Assembly: GCA_038277395.1 (NCBI GenBank)
Contig: CM076192.1
Location: forward strand, 200,570,161 to 200,634,160
Length of the DNA: 64,000 bases
From: Dryocosmus kuriphilus
Taxonomy: Eukaryota > Arthropoda > Insecta > Hymenoptera > Cynipidae
Direction of reading: 5' to 3'
Below, in pieces: positions 23,881-34,692 of the stretch. Each line of letters opens with the position of its first letter. Within the stretch, counting starts at the first letter, position 1. Position numbers and translations under genes: made by a program. The notes beneath the pieces were generated by a model. That model had not been told where the DNA came from. It made no database searches and saw only the letters and a program-made list of their open reading frames with translations.

Positions 23881-23938
23881 CAACAAAATCAAGCAATGCC
23901 ACAAATATGAAAAACAGAACACAAACAAAAACTCTCAT
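23881..23938 (-). CDS. First coding exon of a putative secreted protein
   Basis: ATG at 23,938 is followed by 19 codons, MRVFVCVLFFIFVALLDFV, a textbook signal-peptide core (one Arg, then an unbroken hydrophobic stretch), and then G|GTAAGT, a consensus splice donor at 23,880-23,875. The exon ends in phase 1. A TATA box sits about 310 bp upstream. I could not identify the next exon on the minus strand below 23,875, so the mature protein is unknown. Hydrophobic AT-rich sequence can mimic this by chance, but the combination of TATA, ATG, signal peptide and perfect donor is unusual for the region. Confidence 0.5.
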
Positions 23939-24240
23939 TTTGCTTGATCCAAAGTGCCAAATTGGAAAACACTTCTTGAGCTTCAATCACTTCTACATAT
24001 ACTAAGCATCATCTGATTATTTACAAAAATGATTTTCTGAACTCAGGCGAGGTGATGGACTTGAGAGAATAAATCGTTGCGCAAAAAGAGTATTTTTCCT
24101 AATACAAAATGAGCTCGCTTTATTTACTTTCCTGGAAATGTTGATATTTACTCCAAATCCCCCCGAAATTTGCGAAACCACGTTCCTTGTTCTCACAAGG
24201 TTAAAAAACATTTCGATGAAAAAAGGAACAATTAGCTCTA

Positions 24241-24248
24241 TTTATATA
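24241..24248 (-). promoter_or_regulatory. TATA box upstream of the signal-peptide exon
   Basis: Minus-strand TATATAAATAGAG with a TTCATCG start-like context about 31 nt downstream (A at 24,217). A leader of about 280 nt would follow before the ATG at 23,938; it contains a 64-codon upstream ORF (24,211-24,017) with no recognised domain. Confidence 0.4.
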
Positions 24249-24349
24249 TTTTTTTTTTTTCAGATGACGCACTCGCTTTAAAATACTTTGTTAGCTTTTA
24301 GCCATTTTTCTTTATTCTTTATTAATAACTGTAGGGAAAAAAAAAATCG

Positions 24350-25200
24350 CAGTATATTTAGAGTCAGTTTTTAAAGAACTCTTTCGTTCCAAAAATATCC
24401 TCTTTTTCCCTCTGTTTATCGTTTTTCTCGTCTTTTATTTAAACATGGAAGAAGTTAATGAAATTCTACTAGAAACCAGCTATTGCTGGCTGGAAAAAAA
24501 CCTTGAATTGAAAATGCAAAGATTTTGTCGTCAATTGAACTATTTTTAGCCAGAAATAATATCTTTTGGTTAAATGTTCAATTATTACAGGATTAGTTGG
24601 GAATTCGTTTTTTGTGTTTGATAATTTTTGGCTGCTGAAAGTATAACAATTATTTATTGAAAATTGATTTTTTTGTTTGAAAACATAATTTTTAAATCAA
24701 AAAACAAATGTTTTTGTTAAAGTTAATTTTCTCTTTTGTTGAAAATTCATCAATTTTTAGTTCGAAATTAATCTTCTTTTTGTTGAAAATTTGGCTGTTC
24801 CAGTGTTTCGATCTTCTTTTTTTGGTTGAAAATCTATCCTTTAAATTCTTGGTTGCGAAGTCATGATTTTTATTTCAAAATATAAGTGTTCTCTTCCAAA
24901 TTCATCGATTCTTCTTAAATTTATCATTGGTTGAAAAATGATGTTTTTTGTTTCAAAAGTAAAAACGACTAAATTTTCATTTGGATTTCATCTTCGCAAG
25001 TTGATAATTAATCCTTTTATTCGAAAAATCAACTACTTTCTTGAAAATTGCTTCTTAGAATTCAAAAATGAAAAATAGGGATGCAAAAATAAAGAAAATT
25101 TATATATAAGAAGACTGAAAGAAGAAGTAAAGTATATGTAAAGTGATTAGGCTTGACAAATCAGATACGTAATCAATTTTCGTGCAATGTTGAATCGATT
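24350..25200. repeat. AT-rich degenerate repeat, no gene seen
   Basis: Same 'ttggttgaaaattcaac' word family in the plus orientation. No supported gene. Confidence 0.5.
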
Positions 25201-25320
25201 CTGTGAAATGTTGAACCAACGTTGAACCAACTTGGAACCAACGTTGAATTAACGTTGGCTTAACGTTTTTTCAGCTTTAGCTTGAATTCGATTCTATATT
25301 TGTTTAACATCGATTCCACC
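25195..25320. repeat. Short tandem repeat of GTTGAACCAAC-type words
   Basis: 'gttgaaccaac', 'ttggaaccaac', 'gttgaattaac' and 'gttggcttaac' follow one another between two 'gaatcgattct'/'cgattcta'-like flanks. Self-complementary words suggest hairpin potential or the interior of a small element. Confidence 0.45.
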
Positions 25321-25652
25321 TTGCTCAGTATTTCCCAACGTGTCAGACTAGTGTACTGCATTATGTGGGAATATGCAGCCACCACTTTAAATCCTAATGG
25401 ATATGTGGCAAATGCTTGTGATATGCATGTCAAGCATTATTTAATCATTAGCTAGGTTACTCTTTAAAAGTATAAACATTTTCCAAATTTCTAATCATTG
25501 GTTTTATTTTCAATGACAGGTGATGCAAGTAAGTAAAAAAAAGTAAAAAAATTATTCACATCCAAATTTTACTGCAGTTAATTCAGTGGTTGTCTACAGA
25601 ATAGAACTAGTAGGTATATATCTTACCACTCTGGTTTTCTCGAAGCTTGTAG

Positions 25653-25925
25653 ATGATGTTGTGCTCATGGAAAGTAAATGGAGGTAATTGGTCACAAGAT
25701 GAAGATGAAAAAGGAGAGTTTGTTCAACATGATAATTCACCATCCGTGACAATCAATAGTGACTCTCATGATGATGGTAACAATAATGAAAATTCTAATG
25801 ATGATGATGATGGAGATGATTCTGAAAATGACTTTGCCTCTGAATATATAGAAGCAAAGTTTTTACATTCGTGTGGAGATCCTAATATATTGGTAGATCA
25901 TTTGCGCTCACCTTTACAACCCTAA
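25653..25925 (+). CDS. Acidic low-complexity ORF, unrecognised
   Basis: 90 codons from ATG at 25,653. The middle is Asp/Asn-rich (NENSNDDDDGDDSENDFASE) and the end reads YIEAKFLHSCGDPNILVDHL. It is GC-richer and less repetitive than its flanks. I do not recognise a family. It could be an exon of a host gene or a piece of an element; the sequence after the TAA (25,923) continues AT-rich with no clear domain. Confidence 0.3.
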   Translation: MMLCSWKVNGGNWSQDEDEKGEFVQHDNSPSVTINSDSHDDGNNNENSNDDDDGDDSENDFASEYIEAKFLHSCGDPNILVDHLRSPLQP

Positions 25926-26742
25926 TTACCTAGAAACAGAAATAAGTCGCTTAAAATATTTCAAAAACAATTAATGAACTAAGGGAGGCAGGCGCTATTG
26001 AATGATAATATTCTTGTTAATTGGTGTAAAAAATTTAGCAGCTGTTGGTTCAATATTTCTAATAGTTGAAATAATATTTGAATTATTGAATTGAACATTT
26101 CCTGTAGTTATAACATAAGAATCATACATAAAATGTTATATGTAGTTCTATACATTTATTATATTGCAATAAATTAAATAAATCTAATTTTCAAAATTTA
26201 TGTGTATTTCTTCTTCACACCGCTCACCTGAATTAATTTTAGTTAGTGCAAGAGAGGATCAGCTCATCTTATAAAACTCTAACATGTGAATAAGGTGTGC
26301 AATAATTGAATCCAACATTTTTCAGTATCTGCATGTTTCAACTACAAAAGGATCCTTCCCAACCCTCCCCAAATCACCCTCTCTGCCTCATATATCCTGA
26401 TAGTTAAGTGAGGTTAATTTCAATTTTAATATCACTGAAAAAAATTCTTATACCTGTGTGGAAGGTATCATTCATTTTATCTAATTAGTATAGGAATCAA
26501 TAGCACAAATCTGTTTATTATCATCTAGCTTGCCCTTTTATTTCTTGAACTAGAATTATTTTAACCAGAGTACAATGTTGACCTAAGAAAAATATTTTTT
26601 CATTGGCAATGATCGATTTTAATATCTTCAATACTTCACTAATCATGTTATTATTGTAAGGTTTCATTGAAATGAATTGGATTTTGAACAAATTAGTCCA
26701 TTGTGTTCAAGATTATTTCAAAGATTCTTACCGTGGATTATA

Positions 26743-27935
26743 CGAGGGGGGACTGAAAAGTTTCCGACCTCAGCATGCAGATAACAGCACTCGTCAATGA
26801 AAGCTAGTGAATGTAGTTGTGCATTTTTGACAGTCACCCACCAAGGTTTCAGCCACTTTGGGCGCGCAGTTTTTAGTTGACAGTCGTTTGAGTGAGTCGA
26901 TGTAAGTATTTTTGTGAAAATGGAAAAAATTGAGTATCGAGCTGTCATTAAATATTTGTTTTTGAAAGGCAATACGCCTACAAAAATCAAAGATGAGTTG
27001 GACACTGTATGTCGGGATAATGCTCCATCATTTACCACAGTGAAACTTTGGGCAGCTGAATCTAAACGTGGACGTAAGAGCTTGGGAGACGATGAACGTT
27101 CGGGACGTCCAAAAACTGCAATTACTGACGATAACATTGCTAAAGTTCACCAAATGGTGCTAGACTACCGTCGAATTAAGGTAAGAGAGATAGCAGAGGT
27201 TATGAAAATGTTCAAAGAACGCGTTTGTCACATATTAAATCAAGATTTAGGCATGAGAAAGCTGTCTGCGCGTTGGGTGCCGCGTTTGCTCACGTTAGAC
27301 CAAAAACGTGTTCGAATGAACAATTCCAACGCTCATTTGGTGCAGTTTAGGCGCAATAAATCCGAGTTTTGGCGACGATTAATTACTGTAGATGAAACTT
27401 GGATACAACATTATACGCCCGAAACAAAAATACAGTCAAAACAGTGGACTCCAAAGGAGGAACCGGCTCCAAAAAAAGCAAAAACTGTTTTTTCGGCTGG
27501 GAAAGTGATGGCGACTGTTTTTTGGGATAGTCATGGAGTTATCTTAATCGATTATCTTCAAAAAGGAAAAACCATTACAGGTGTATAAGACGCATCATTA
27601 CTTGACAAGCTGAAGGCTGAAGGCAGAAATTGCAAAAAAAACGGCCACATTTGCAGAAAAAGAAAGTCCTGCTTTATCAAGATAACGAGCCGTCTCACAC
27701 CTTAGCGGTCACCATGGCGAAAATCCATGGCTTACAGCTTGAACTGCTTGATCATCCGCCTTACTCACCAGATTTAGCCCCAAGCGACTTCTTTTTGTTT
27801 CCTCATCTAAAAACTGCCCTCGGGGGACAGAGGTTTTCGTCAAATGAGGAGGCAATCACCTTCGCGAACAATTATTTTGCAGAGAAAAAATGTCTTTTAT
27901 CATTGTTAGGTCGGAAACTTTTCAGCCCACCCTCG
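26743..27935 (+). mobile_element. Mariner element 1 with TIRs and TA target sites
   Basis: Terminal repeats of 28 bp (26,743-26,770 and complement at 27,908-27,935) differ at two positions, start CGAGGG and end TTTCCGACCT, and are flanked by TA on both sides. Length 1,193 bp, about 100 bp short of a typical mariner because the transposase C terminus runs directly into the right TIR. Confidence 0.92.
26920..27935 (+). pseudogene. Mariner 1 transposase, frameshifted and C-terminally truncated
   Basis: The first frame (MEKIEYRAVIKYLFLKGNTP to YLQKGKTITGV*, stop at 27,586) holds the paired HTH region, the WVPRLLT linker and the first catalytic Asp in VDETWIQHY. After a stop and frameshift near 27,586-27,650 a second frame supplies YQDNEPSHT and YSPDLAPSDFFLF; 34 residues separate the two Asp, the D34D signature. 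The expected last ~45 residues (after SSNEEAI) are missing. Confidence 0.9.
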
Positions 27936-28440
27936 TATTTATGTAGCTGATTTATTTGGTAGATACATATCGGTTATCTGAAATAAAAATAATGCATTGA
28001 AATAATTTCAATCTTAATGAAATAAGAGAGGCTAGCGTTATTAAATATGACTTTTATTAGCTGATACTTTAACAGCGTAAAAGCTCATTTATTATTTCCA
28101 GTAGTAGAATTAATACATGTAATATATGTGCCTTTAAATTTTTCCTCGCTAATTTATAATATCTGATAAAATAGACCCAGCATGGTACTAATTATGCAAT
28201 GTCTTTCTATTTATCTACAGTATATAGTCTTTAACAATTAAAATTCAATTTGATCTTTCAACATGATAGGTACTTATTTATGATATATACAATTAATCTT
28301 AATTTCTTTTAACCAAGGTCATTTTGGTTATTATAAAAGAAAAAATGTAACAGAATAATTTTAGTTTTGGAGTTTTCTATAACAAATTGTCTAAGGCTTG
28401 TAATCACTGAATGCAAATTTGAATATTTTATTTAACTACG
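27936..28440. other. AT-rich intergenic stretch, nothing recognised
   Basis: Ordinary AT-rich DNA without a long ORF, repeat array or element ends that I can identify. Confidence 0.5.
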
Positions 28441-28464
28441 ACCTCGTCCTCCTCCTCCTCGGTA

Positions 28465-28503
28465 TATATAAACAAGTTTTCAGAAAGCTCATGCATTCAG
28501 ATT
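28465..28503 (+). promoter_or_regulatory. TATA box plus initiator
   Basis: TATATAAA at 28,465-28,472 after a CCTCCTCCTCCTC tract, with TCAGATT at 28,497; the initiator A is 34 nt from the first T (32 from the inner TATAAA). No ORF follows closely, so the transcript would be non-coding or spliced. Confidence 0.45.
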
Positions 28504-28819
28504 GGAAAACAGGTTTTATTTATATTTAAATGAAATAAGAAATATTGAGTCATTTACTTTGAAGCACTTTCAAAAGTCAAACTTTTCACTATTTATCTGT
28601 CGGAAGAAACTCATAAAGGCTGGGAAATAAGCCGTTTGTAAGTAGGTTAAGAGTAGTAGGGCTAGGCGTGTTCTGAACCACTTACTGTCCGAGAAAGTTT
28701 CATGTCCATGCTAAATTTCCCTCGGTCGGTACTGCTACGTAGTTCCAGCTGCCACCACTAAAGGGCGCAACTGTACTGTCGGTAATGCAGATTCCTAATG
28801 AAAAACAGATGGCGCCAAG

Positions 28820-28945
28820 TTTAAAACCTTCTTAAATAAAATAAATAAAATAAATAGAATCAGTAAAATTAATAAAATAAATAAAATAAATAAAGTAAAT
28901 AAAAAATAAATAAGATAAATAATGAAATAAAGAAAATAAATAGTG
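28820..28945. repeat. (TAAA)n / AAATAAAAT simple repeat
   Basis: Loose tandem of 'aaataaataaaat', adjoining the tRNA-like head; it may be the tail of that SINE or a separate microsatellite. A second stretch of the same kind is at 29,163-29,315. Confidence 0.75.
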
Positions 28946-28965
28946 TCAGTAGGTCAGTAAAAACT

Positions 28966-29044
28966 AACTCCGGTACGGGGAATTGAACCCTTGACCACCG
29001 ACCTGAAAGCTCGACGTACTAACCACTATGCCTACCAAGGAGTT
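28966..29044 (-). ncRNA. tRNA-derived SINE head or tRNA-Glu-like pseudogene
   Basis: On the minus strand the ends AACTCC and GGAGTT pair as an acceptor-like stem. An A-box-like TAGGCATAGTGGTTAGTACG and a perfect B-box GGTTCAATTCC are present at the right spacing, and the loop CTTTCAG places anticodon TTC (Glu). The anticodon stem has mismatches, so a decoded tRNA is unlikely. The T-rich continuation downstream fits a SINE. Confidence 0.65.
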
Positions 29045-29162
29045 GGTGATGAGTTACATACAGTCAATTCATCACCTCACTCCCTCAACGCTATCACTCA
29101 AGTCAGTCTGCGGGGTGGTGAAAAGGGGGAAGTCATGTGACGCATACGTGAAAACACGTTAC

Positions 29163-29315
29163 AGAATAAAATAAATGAAATGAAATAAAACAGAAATGAG
29201 TAGACATAAAATAAAATGCATGAAAATGAAAAAAAAAGTAAAATAAAACAAAATACAGCCAAGCAAAATAAAATAAAAAACGAAACAAAAATAAAATAAA
29301 TAAAATAAAATATAG
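29163..29315. repeat. TAAAA-type simple repeat
   Basis: Imperfect 'aaaataaaat' units. The minus-strand Phe/Tyr-rich ORFs here are by-products. Confidence 0.8.
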
Positions 29316-29613
29316 TGGAATAAATGAAGTAGTTGAAGGTGTGTAAGGCTCAAACACGTAGGTGACGTAGGTGTATGAGTCATGCCTGGAAAATGAAAAC
29401 AACTCTTTATTTGGTATCTTAATTATTACTTGAGCATCAATGAGGATTATAAGATTCTATTTTAAGACTCGTTCGAGTTCGGAAGCTATAAATCTATTTT
29501 GACAGTATTTGAATTCTCTCTCGCTCTAAGTGGAGCTATGGTTTATGATTCTATATTTAGACATAAAAACCTTATGCGTGGGTCTCGCAGATATATATAT
29601 ATGCATTTATCAA

Positions 29614-29648
29614 TATAAAAACCGATGCAGAGTTGTACATGATCAGAT
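29614..29648 (+). promoter_or_regulatory. TATA box plus initiator
   Basis: TATAAAAA at 29,614-29,621 and ATCAGATT with its A at 29,645, exactly 31 nt downstream. No clear ORF follows within 300 bp. Confidence 0.4.
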
Positions 29649-29789
29649 TAAATTTCATCCGCCAACGAAAAAATCTTGCACTCAACCTTAATTTAGTTTA
29701 TCAATAAATCTTCTTTACATACATTTTCTTATATTCTCACTTCGAATATTTGCATGCTTTATCTTATCAGCAAACAGCGTCACTAGTGT

Positions 29790-29860
29790 CTGCGCGTGGG
29801 AGACCCTTTGCGCACTCCCACGTAAGGTCGTGCTCTAAGTGGAGAAGCCACTCCCCGGGT
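29790..29860. other. Two adjacent hairpins
   Basis: CGTGGGAG ... CTCCCACG (about 29,795-29,822) forms an 8-bp stem with a 12-nt loop; AGTGG-AGAAG-CCACT follows at about 29,838-29,852. They lie in an otherwise featureless stretch (29,320-30,790) where I see no gene. Confidence 0.4.
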
Positions 29861-30789
29861 AATATTTTTAATTTTGTGGGTAGTTAAAGGTGAATTAAAA
29901 TTAATCTACTGTAAAATGAAATAATGATTCTTGTATTAGCACTTTCACAAAGTTATTTACGATTATGTTACATAATTGAACTCAACATTATTACAAACAC
30001 CACCTAGGTACTTCATTCGCAGCTGCTTCGAGAAGACGGCCTCTTGCATCTTTTTCAACCTTGTAGTATTTCCATCGAAAACCTTCAAGAGCCTTTCTGT
30101 CAGAAATACTACAAAACTCTTCTCCAGTTCTGCTACAATCCTAGCTCTCTATGCGACCAATCCAATTAAGGTGCGTTTGATCCATTTTTCTGTCCTTGGA
30201 GAGGAATAATTATAAAGGTTCTGATGGTGAATCGTCGGAGGTTCTGGTGATGCTTCTGCAAGTCTCAGAGATACTAGAACGAAGAAGTTGCTTCGGAGAC
30301 CCTACTTTTAAAGGGTGATACCCCCACCTATCTCAAACTCAGATTTCCCGACCTACCTCGACCTCCAATTCAGCGCCTGCGTAAAGAACTAAGGTGGCGT
30401 TAATTGAAACTGAACTTGGAGCTAATTTAAAAATTAAAATTAAATCAATATTAATTCATCTTGAAACTAATTTAATATTACTATTTAAAAGTAATTAATT
30501 TTAATTAATAACCTAAACTAACTTATTAACAGGATAGGTATTTTAGACATAAAATTCTCGTATTTAATCAGTGGAGCTAATATAAAAATTAAAAGTTAAG
30601 TCGAACTTAATTCACATTAAAACTAATTTAATATAATTATTTAAAAGTAATTAATTATAATTAATTATTTAATAGAAGAGGTATCTTAGACATAAAATTC
30701 TCACACCTATTCAGTTAAAATAATATTTAGTCATAAAATCTTAAGCAAATTTTTACAAAATATAGTCTACATTATTATAAAAATCTTTT

Positions 30790-31274
30790 AATATCTAGTT
30801 AGTATGTAGTTCATCTACATTATTCGGAGTATAGTTAAGTGTAGGCTGGTGTGCATGTTTTAGATACCAAGCTTTGACGACCATCACATTCTGTACTACA
30901 CAATGCTCGTCTGAAAAGTGTGGTGACTACATGAACTGGTAGATTCCTTGTTCATTTCCTTCAATGGAGGGCAGTCAAATTCATCCAAATCTTAAATGCT
31001 GAATTTTGCGAGTACCTGCTAATGTCTCTTTAAGAATGGTTCTAGGTTCTTCATAGGGTGTATCTCCAGTATTCGATTCAATTTCATGGTAATGGTACAT
31101 AAGCCACAGATTCTCACTCTAATATCTTCCCGATAGTGAATTCCAACTGCAGGGTGGTTCGAGAAGGAAGACTGGTGGTTGAGCATCTTCATGGAGAGGT
31201 AGTATGGCCAACTCCTTGAAAACAAATTCGTTGTAGGATCGCTTGAAGCCTTGGATGTCTATGATGAAATCCAT
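30790..31274 (-). pseudogene. Polinton-block hypothetical protein, broken
   Basis: ATG at 31,274 opens MDFIIDIQGFKRSYNEFVFK, continues ELAILPLHEDAQPPVFLLEP and CSWNSLSGRY, hits TAG, then goes on with SENLWLMYHYHEI and PYEEPRTILKETLAG, further stops, and later HCVVQNVMVVKAWYLKHAH. The 'MDFvIDiQGFK...KELAilPL.ED' start recurs in insect transposon-borne proteins I have seen but whose function I do not know. It lies directly downstream of the capsid relic on the same strand. Confidence 0.55.
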
Positions 31275-31286
31275 CTTGACAAGAAC

Positions 31287-31317
31287 TCATCTTTTTCAGC
31301 CAGAGGCCACTTTTATA
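31287..31317 (-). promoter_or_regulatory. TATA box plus initiator-like motif
   Basis: Minus-strand TATAAAAG (31,317-31,310) with TGAGTTC whose A is 30 nt downstream, 13 nt before the ATG at 31,274. Same architecture as the sites at 6006 and 11,458. Confidence 0.5.
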
Positions 31318-31379
31318 CTATATATGAACACTCCCCACTCCTCGATATTACCTCCCAATACCTTACTTTACTTTCTTTG

Positions 31380-32550
31380 CTCCATTACTTATTTCTGATA
31401 TTGAACAATACGATCGTGTACAATGAGGCAATATGTGTAGCTGTATTAGAGGGAAAGTAATCGCTGGATTCAAACTCTAAACAACATCTACTGGTGTTTG
31501 TTTTAGAAACCCTTTTTGTTTAGAACAGAGAATAACAATGAGTGGCGCATATTGCTTAAAAATACTCTTGCTTAGCAGAGGTTCTGCATCTTTGCCAATG
31601 TATGAAGCTTTAAAATTAGCATACATCTCAAGCAACAACGCAAGCTGATTTTGATCAAAGTTAAAATATAAATTACCATACGAATAATATTGGGAATCCA
31701 AAAACAGTTTAACATTTTTAACGCTACAGTAGTCAAAGTAACTAGCATATTTCTTTCGCTGATCTTTTCGACCGGTTTGGAATCCTAGTATGATACAACG
31801 AGGTTTCTCTAATTGCATCGAAGTCTTCACTTGCCATAGATTTTTTTCATCTGCTGGAACTAGAGGATATTCATACGTTTCCCAAGACCGAAAACTTACT
31901 GATATAAGTGGGTCTCTCTCAATATACTTCAGCAGTTGAATCCTTTCACGATCAGCTGGTAAAATATAGGGAACCATCCACTCAACTTTTTGCAATCGAA
32001 ATCTGAATTCTTCAGGATCCCCTTTTGTAGGTTGAATAATAGCATTGATGCCTGTGCGTGATCTTATTGTTATAAGTTCATGTTTAGCATTTAAAAGTAG
32101 CTTTTGATAATATTCAACAAATCTTAGGGTCATTCTGAGCGGCACAGTTACATCAAAGTATCCACCCTCAATTGTTATTCTAGCTTTTAGATCTAAATCA
32201 TGTCAGCCTGCATTCTCAGCAGAATGAGGCTGATTGTGTGTTATAGAAATATATTTCTTTTTAGTAATGGTATGACCAATACCTTTACATCGATCTATCT
32301 CAATGCCGTTTATTTCATAGCGAATTTCATCAAATAAAGAACAGATGGCATTGAAAATCAGAATTGTTGCCGCAGCAACAGTAGTTCCATCAGCCTGAAT
32401 AAGTCTTCCCAATATGTGTAATGAAGTTTTACTTGTAAGAATGCAATAGTCGTGATGTTGAACTGCAGTTCGAATCTCATCACAGTTGATAAATGATGAC
32501 GAAGCATAGGGTTGGTGAGCATGAACTTCATAGTGTGCTACAGATTGTAA
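31380..32550 (-). pseudogene. Polinton major capsid protein, second copy (C-terminally complete)
   Basis: In one minus-strand frame from 32,550 to 31,477: YEVHAHQPYASSSFINCDEI, EIRYEINGIEIDRCKGIGHT, a TGA at 32,203, then YFDVTVPLRMTLRFVEYYQ, NAKHELITIRSRTGINAII, SFRSWETYEYPLVPADEKN and SKQKGFLKQTPVDVV*. Frame shifts by one base at the last stop, and a further ~30 residues (FESSDYFPSNTATHI) continue to about 31,380. Homologous block for block to the copy at 11.6-12.5 kb but clearly a different, diverged copy. Upstream it is fused in frame to piggyBac sequence. Confidence 0.85.
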
Positions 32551-33180
32551 GTAAGCTACGATTGATTCATCATAGTCAAGATTTTGCTCAGGAATGAAGA
32601 ACTTCTTGAAACGGTCCTGTACAAGGTTTGCGAGGGGCCGTAACTACCAATATTTGTCCCGCGGATCAACGTGTGTATCGGCATAGTAAATATACCGCGC
32701 TATTCCCAGATATCTATTGACATGCATGGCACCTGCAACCACCTGATTATAAACATTCTTGCAGTCTTCCCAGTAAGATCCAATAGGAAGAACTTTATTG
32801 TAACCAGAGGGCAGCAATACAGCAGTGAATACTTTCATTTCCTCTTTTGTGAAATTATGAGGCTGATGATTAAAGAAACCAGCACATCTATCAGTTTCCT
32901 CCATTAGTTGTTCTACGATTTCGTCATCCATAATTTTCTCAAACACTCCAAAGGAATTCAAGTTTCCATATTCAGTGCGATCGGCTTGTGTAAACATATG
33001 TACATACCTATCGAAGATGATGCAGGCATATCTTTTTTTTCCAGACGGTTGGCCCCGTTGGAGACCCTGCTCCTTCCACGAACACTTCCGGGCCTAGCGC
33101 TGCGGCGACCACGTTTAGCTGGCACCTCGTCTTCGTCATCCTCGCTGGATTTTAATTTAGAAACAATAGAGGAATGAAGG
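32548..33180 (-). pseudogene. piggyBac transposase, N-terminal part fused to capsid gene
   Basis: Frame 32,997-32,644 reads FGVFEKIMDDEIVEQLMEET, EEMKVFTAVLLPSGYNKVLP, GSYWEDCKN and YYADTHVDPRDKYW, then a TAG, then LRPLANLVQDRFKKFFIPEQ and DYDESIVAY. This is the piggyBac order, including the 'YW...', 'DKYxKLRPL' and the DES block with the first catalytic Asp. Upstream, in another frame, is an acidic/basic tail (SSEDDEDEVPAKRGRRSARP) typical of piggyBac N termini. The remaining catalytic Asp residues are replaced by capsid sequence. Confidence 0.85.
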
Positions 33181-34690
33181 GAGGAAGCAGAACTCTCCTG
33201 GGATCAGCATGCCGACGTACTACAACTTCTGTACGAGCCCGAAGCTGCCTACCGCTGAGATTCTCAACGAGAGCATTACCGTCTTCTTCCCGCCCAGCAT
33301 ACCATATATGGTACAGCAAAAAATTTCTCGTGATTTCTCTCGTATAAGAGAAATGGTAGGGAAAAAATCTCTTCTAAGTATTCTTCTAAACTCTCCTGCA
33401 CATACCACGATAAATACTTAACCATCCTGACATTGAAACAATAGATGAAAGGGTACTTACGTAAATCGGATGTTCATTGCGGAATCCAGGAACAAAAGCA
33501 GAGACGGGGAATCACCGCAGCGTGAGGTTGTGAAGTCGCACTATTTAGATGCCTAAAATTATTTGGGTAACCTCCCTGAATTCTACAAAGCGGTTTAGCG
33601 CGAGATTTGAGTGTGAAGGGCCAGCATGCGAGTACATCGTTTTTAATAAACCGCTGCTTGCCGTAACATATATGACACCGTGCGCGGATTCGGGTCAATA
33701 TATATGTATTAAATTGACTTGCCATAAATTTGTACGCCACACGTAAAATTCCTAAGATCAGCAAAACCCATAAAACCCTGAAAATACCCCGTAATTCGTG
33801 GAAACAGTTATGAATCTTATAAAGCATCTGAAAGCTGTTAAGATGAACATTTCTTCATAAATCTACGTTCCACAACTTTTTACAGAATAATTCGAAAATC
33901 TTTTAAACACTCGGAAATACATGGAAATTTTTGCGATCTTCTAAATTCCATTCCAGTATTTTCAAATCTTATGAAACTCCATGAAATATGTGGAACTACA
34001 TAACAACCTATGAGAGATCGGCTAAAATTCCTTAAAATTATAAAAGTGTTCGAAAATCATTTAAAAAAAAAACAGTTAAATTCTCATAAAATGACGGTTT
34101 ATTGACTTATACAATTAGGATTACATAAATATCGCAACATACATCTAAATTGTCAGAAAAATATCAAATTTTTGAAGTCCCTTGAAATAGTTTAAACCCT
34201 TCAAACCTTTGAAATCCTGAAAACACATAGAAATCAACAAAAAGAGTTTAGAACCTTATGAAATAAATGAAAATCTTAAAGGCTGAAACATTCTCATAAA
34301 TTTCCGTTACACAGTTGTCAGAAAAAACTACGGGAAAGCCTTCAGAAAGCTGAAAATACATGGAAATGTTTCGAATCCTCTAAAATTCCTTCAAGTATTT
34401 TATTCTCAGACGCAAGACGGTTTAGTTGTCCAAGAAAAGAGTAAAATTATACTATAATTTATATATATTTTATATAGAATCTTGGATTCATAAATTAGAT
34501 ATTCAACGAAATCAGTAGGAAAACTGGATCAAAACTTATAGAAATAAAGAGTTTTATCGAAATCGGCATTAGTGTATTGTGGAAGGAATCCTGTGTATAT
34601 GATTTTCGATAACAATTTCTTGGAGATATATCAGACCATAAACTGTAACGAAACTAAAGATTTTCCTAATCTCAGCTTAGTAATTATTTC
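33181..34690. other. No gene recognised
   Basis: Includes a short palindrome (tttctctcgtataagagaaa, 33,335-33,354) and, from 33.85 to 34.4 kb, sparse 'ccttgaaat/cttaaaat' words like those of the 44.7-47.4-kb array. ORFs are short and without domains. Confidence 0.4.
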
Positions 34691-34692
34691 AA

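Noticed and set aside
29133..29402. Phe/Tyr-rich minus-strand ORFs as membrane proteins
   Set aside because: Derived from TAAAA simple repeat.
32671..33177. Plus-strand ORFs over the piggyBac part
   Set aside because: Antisense shadows; the minus strand has the domain motifs.
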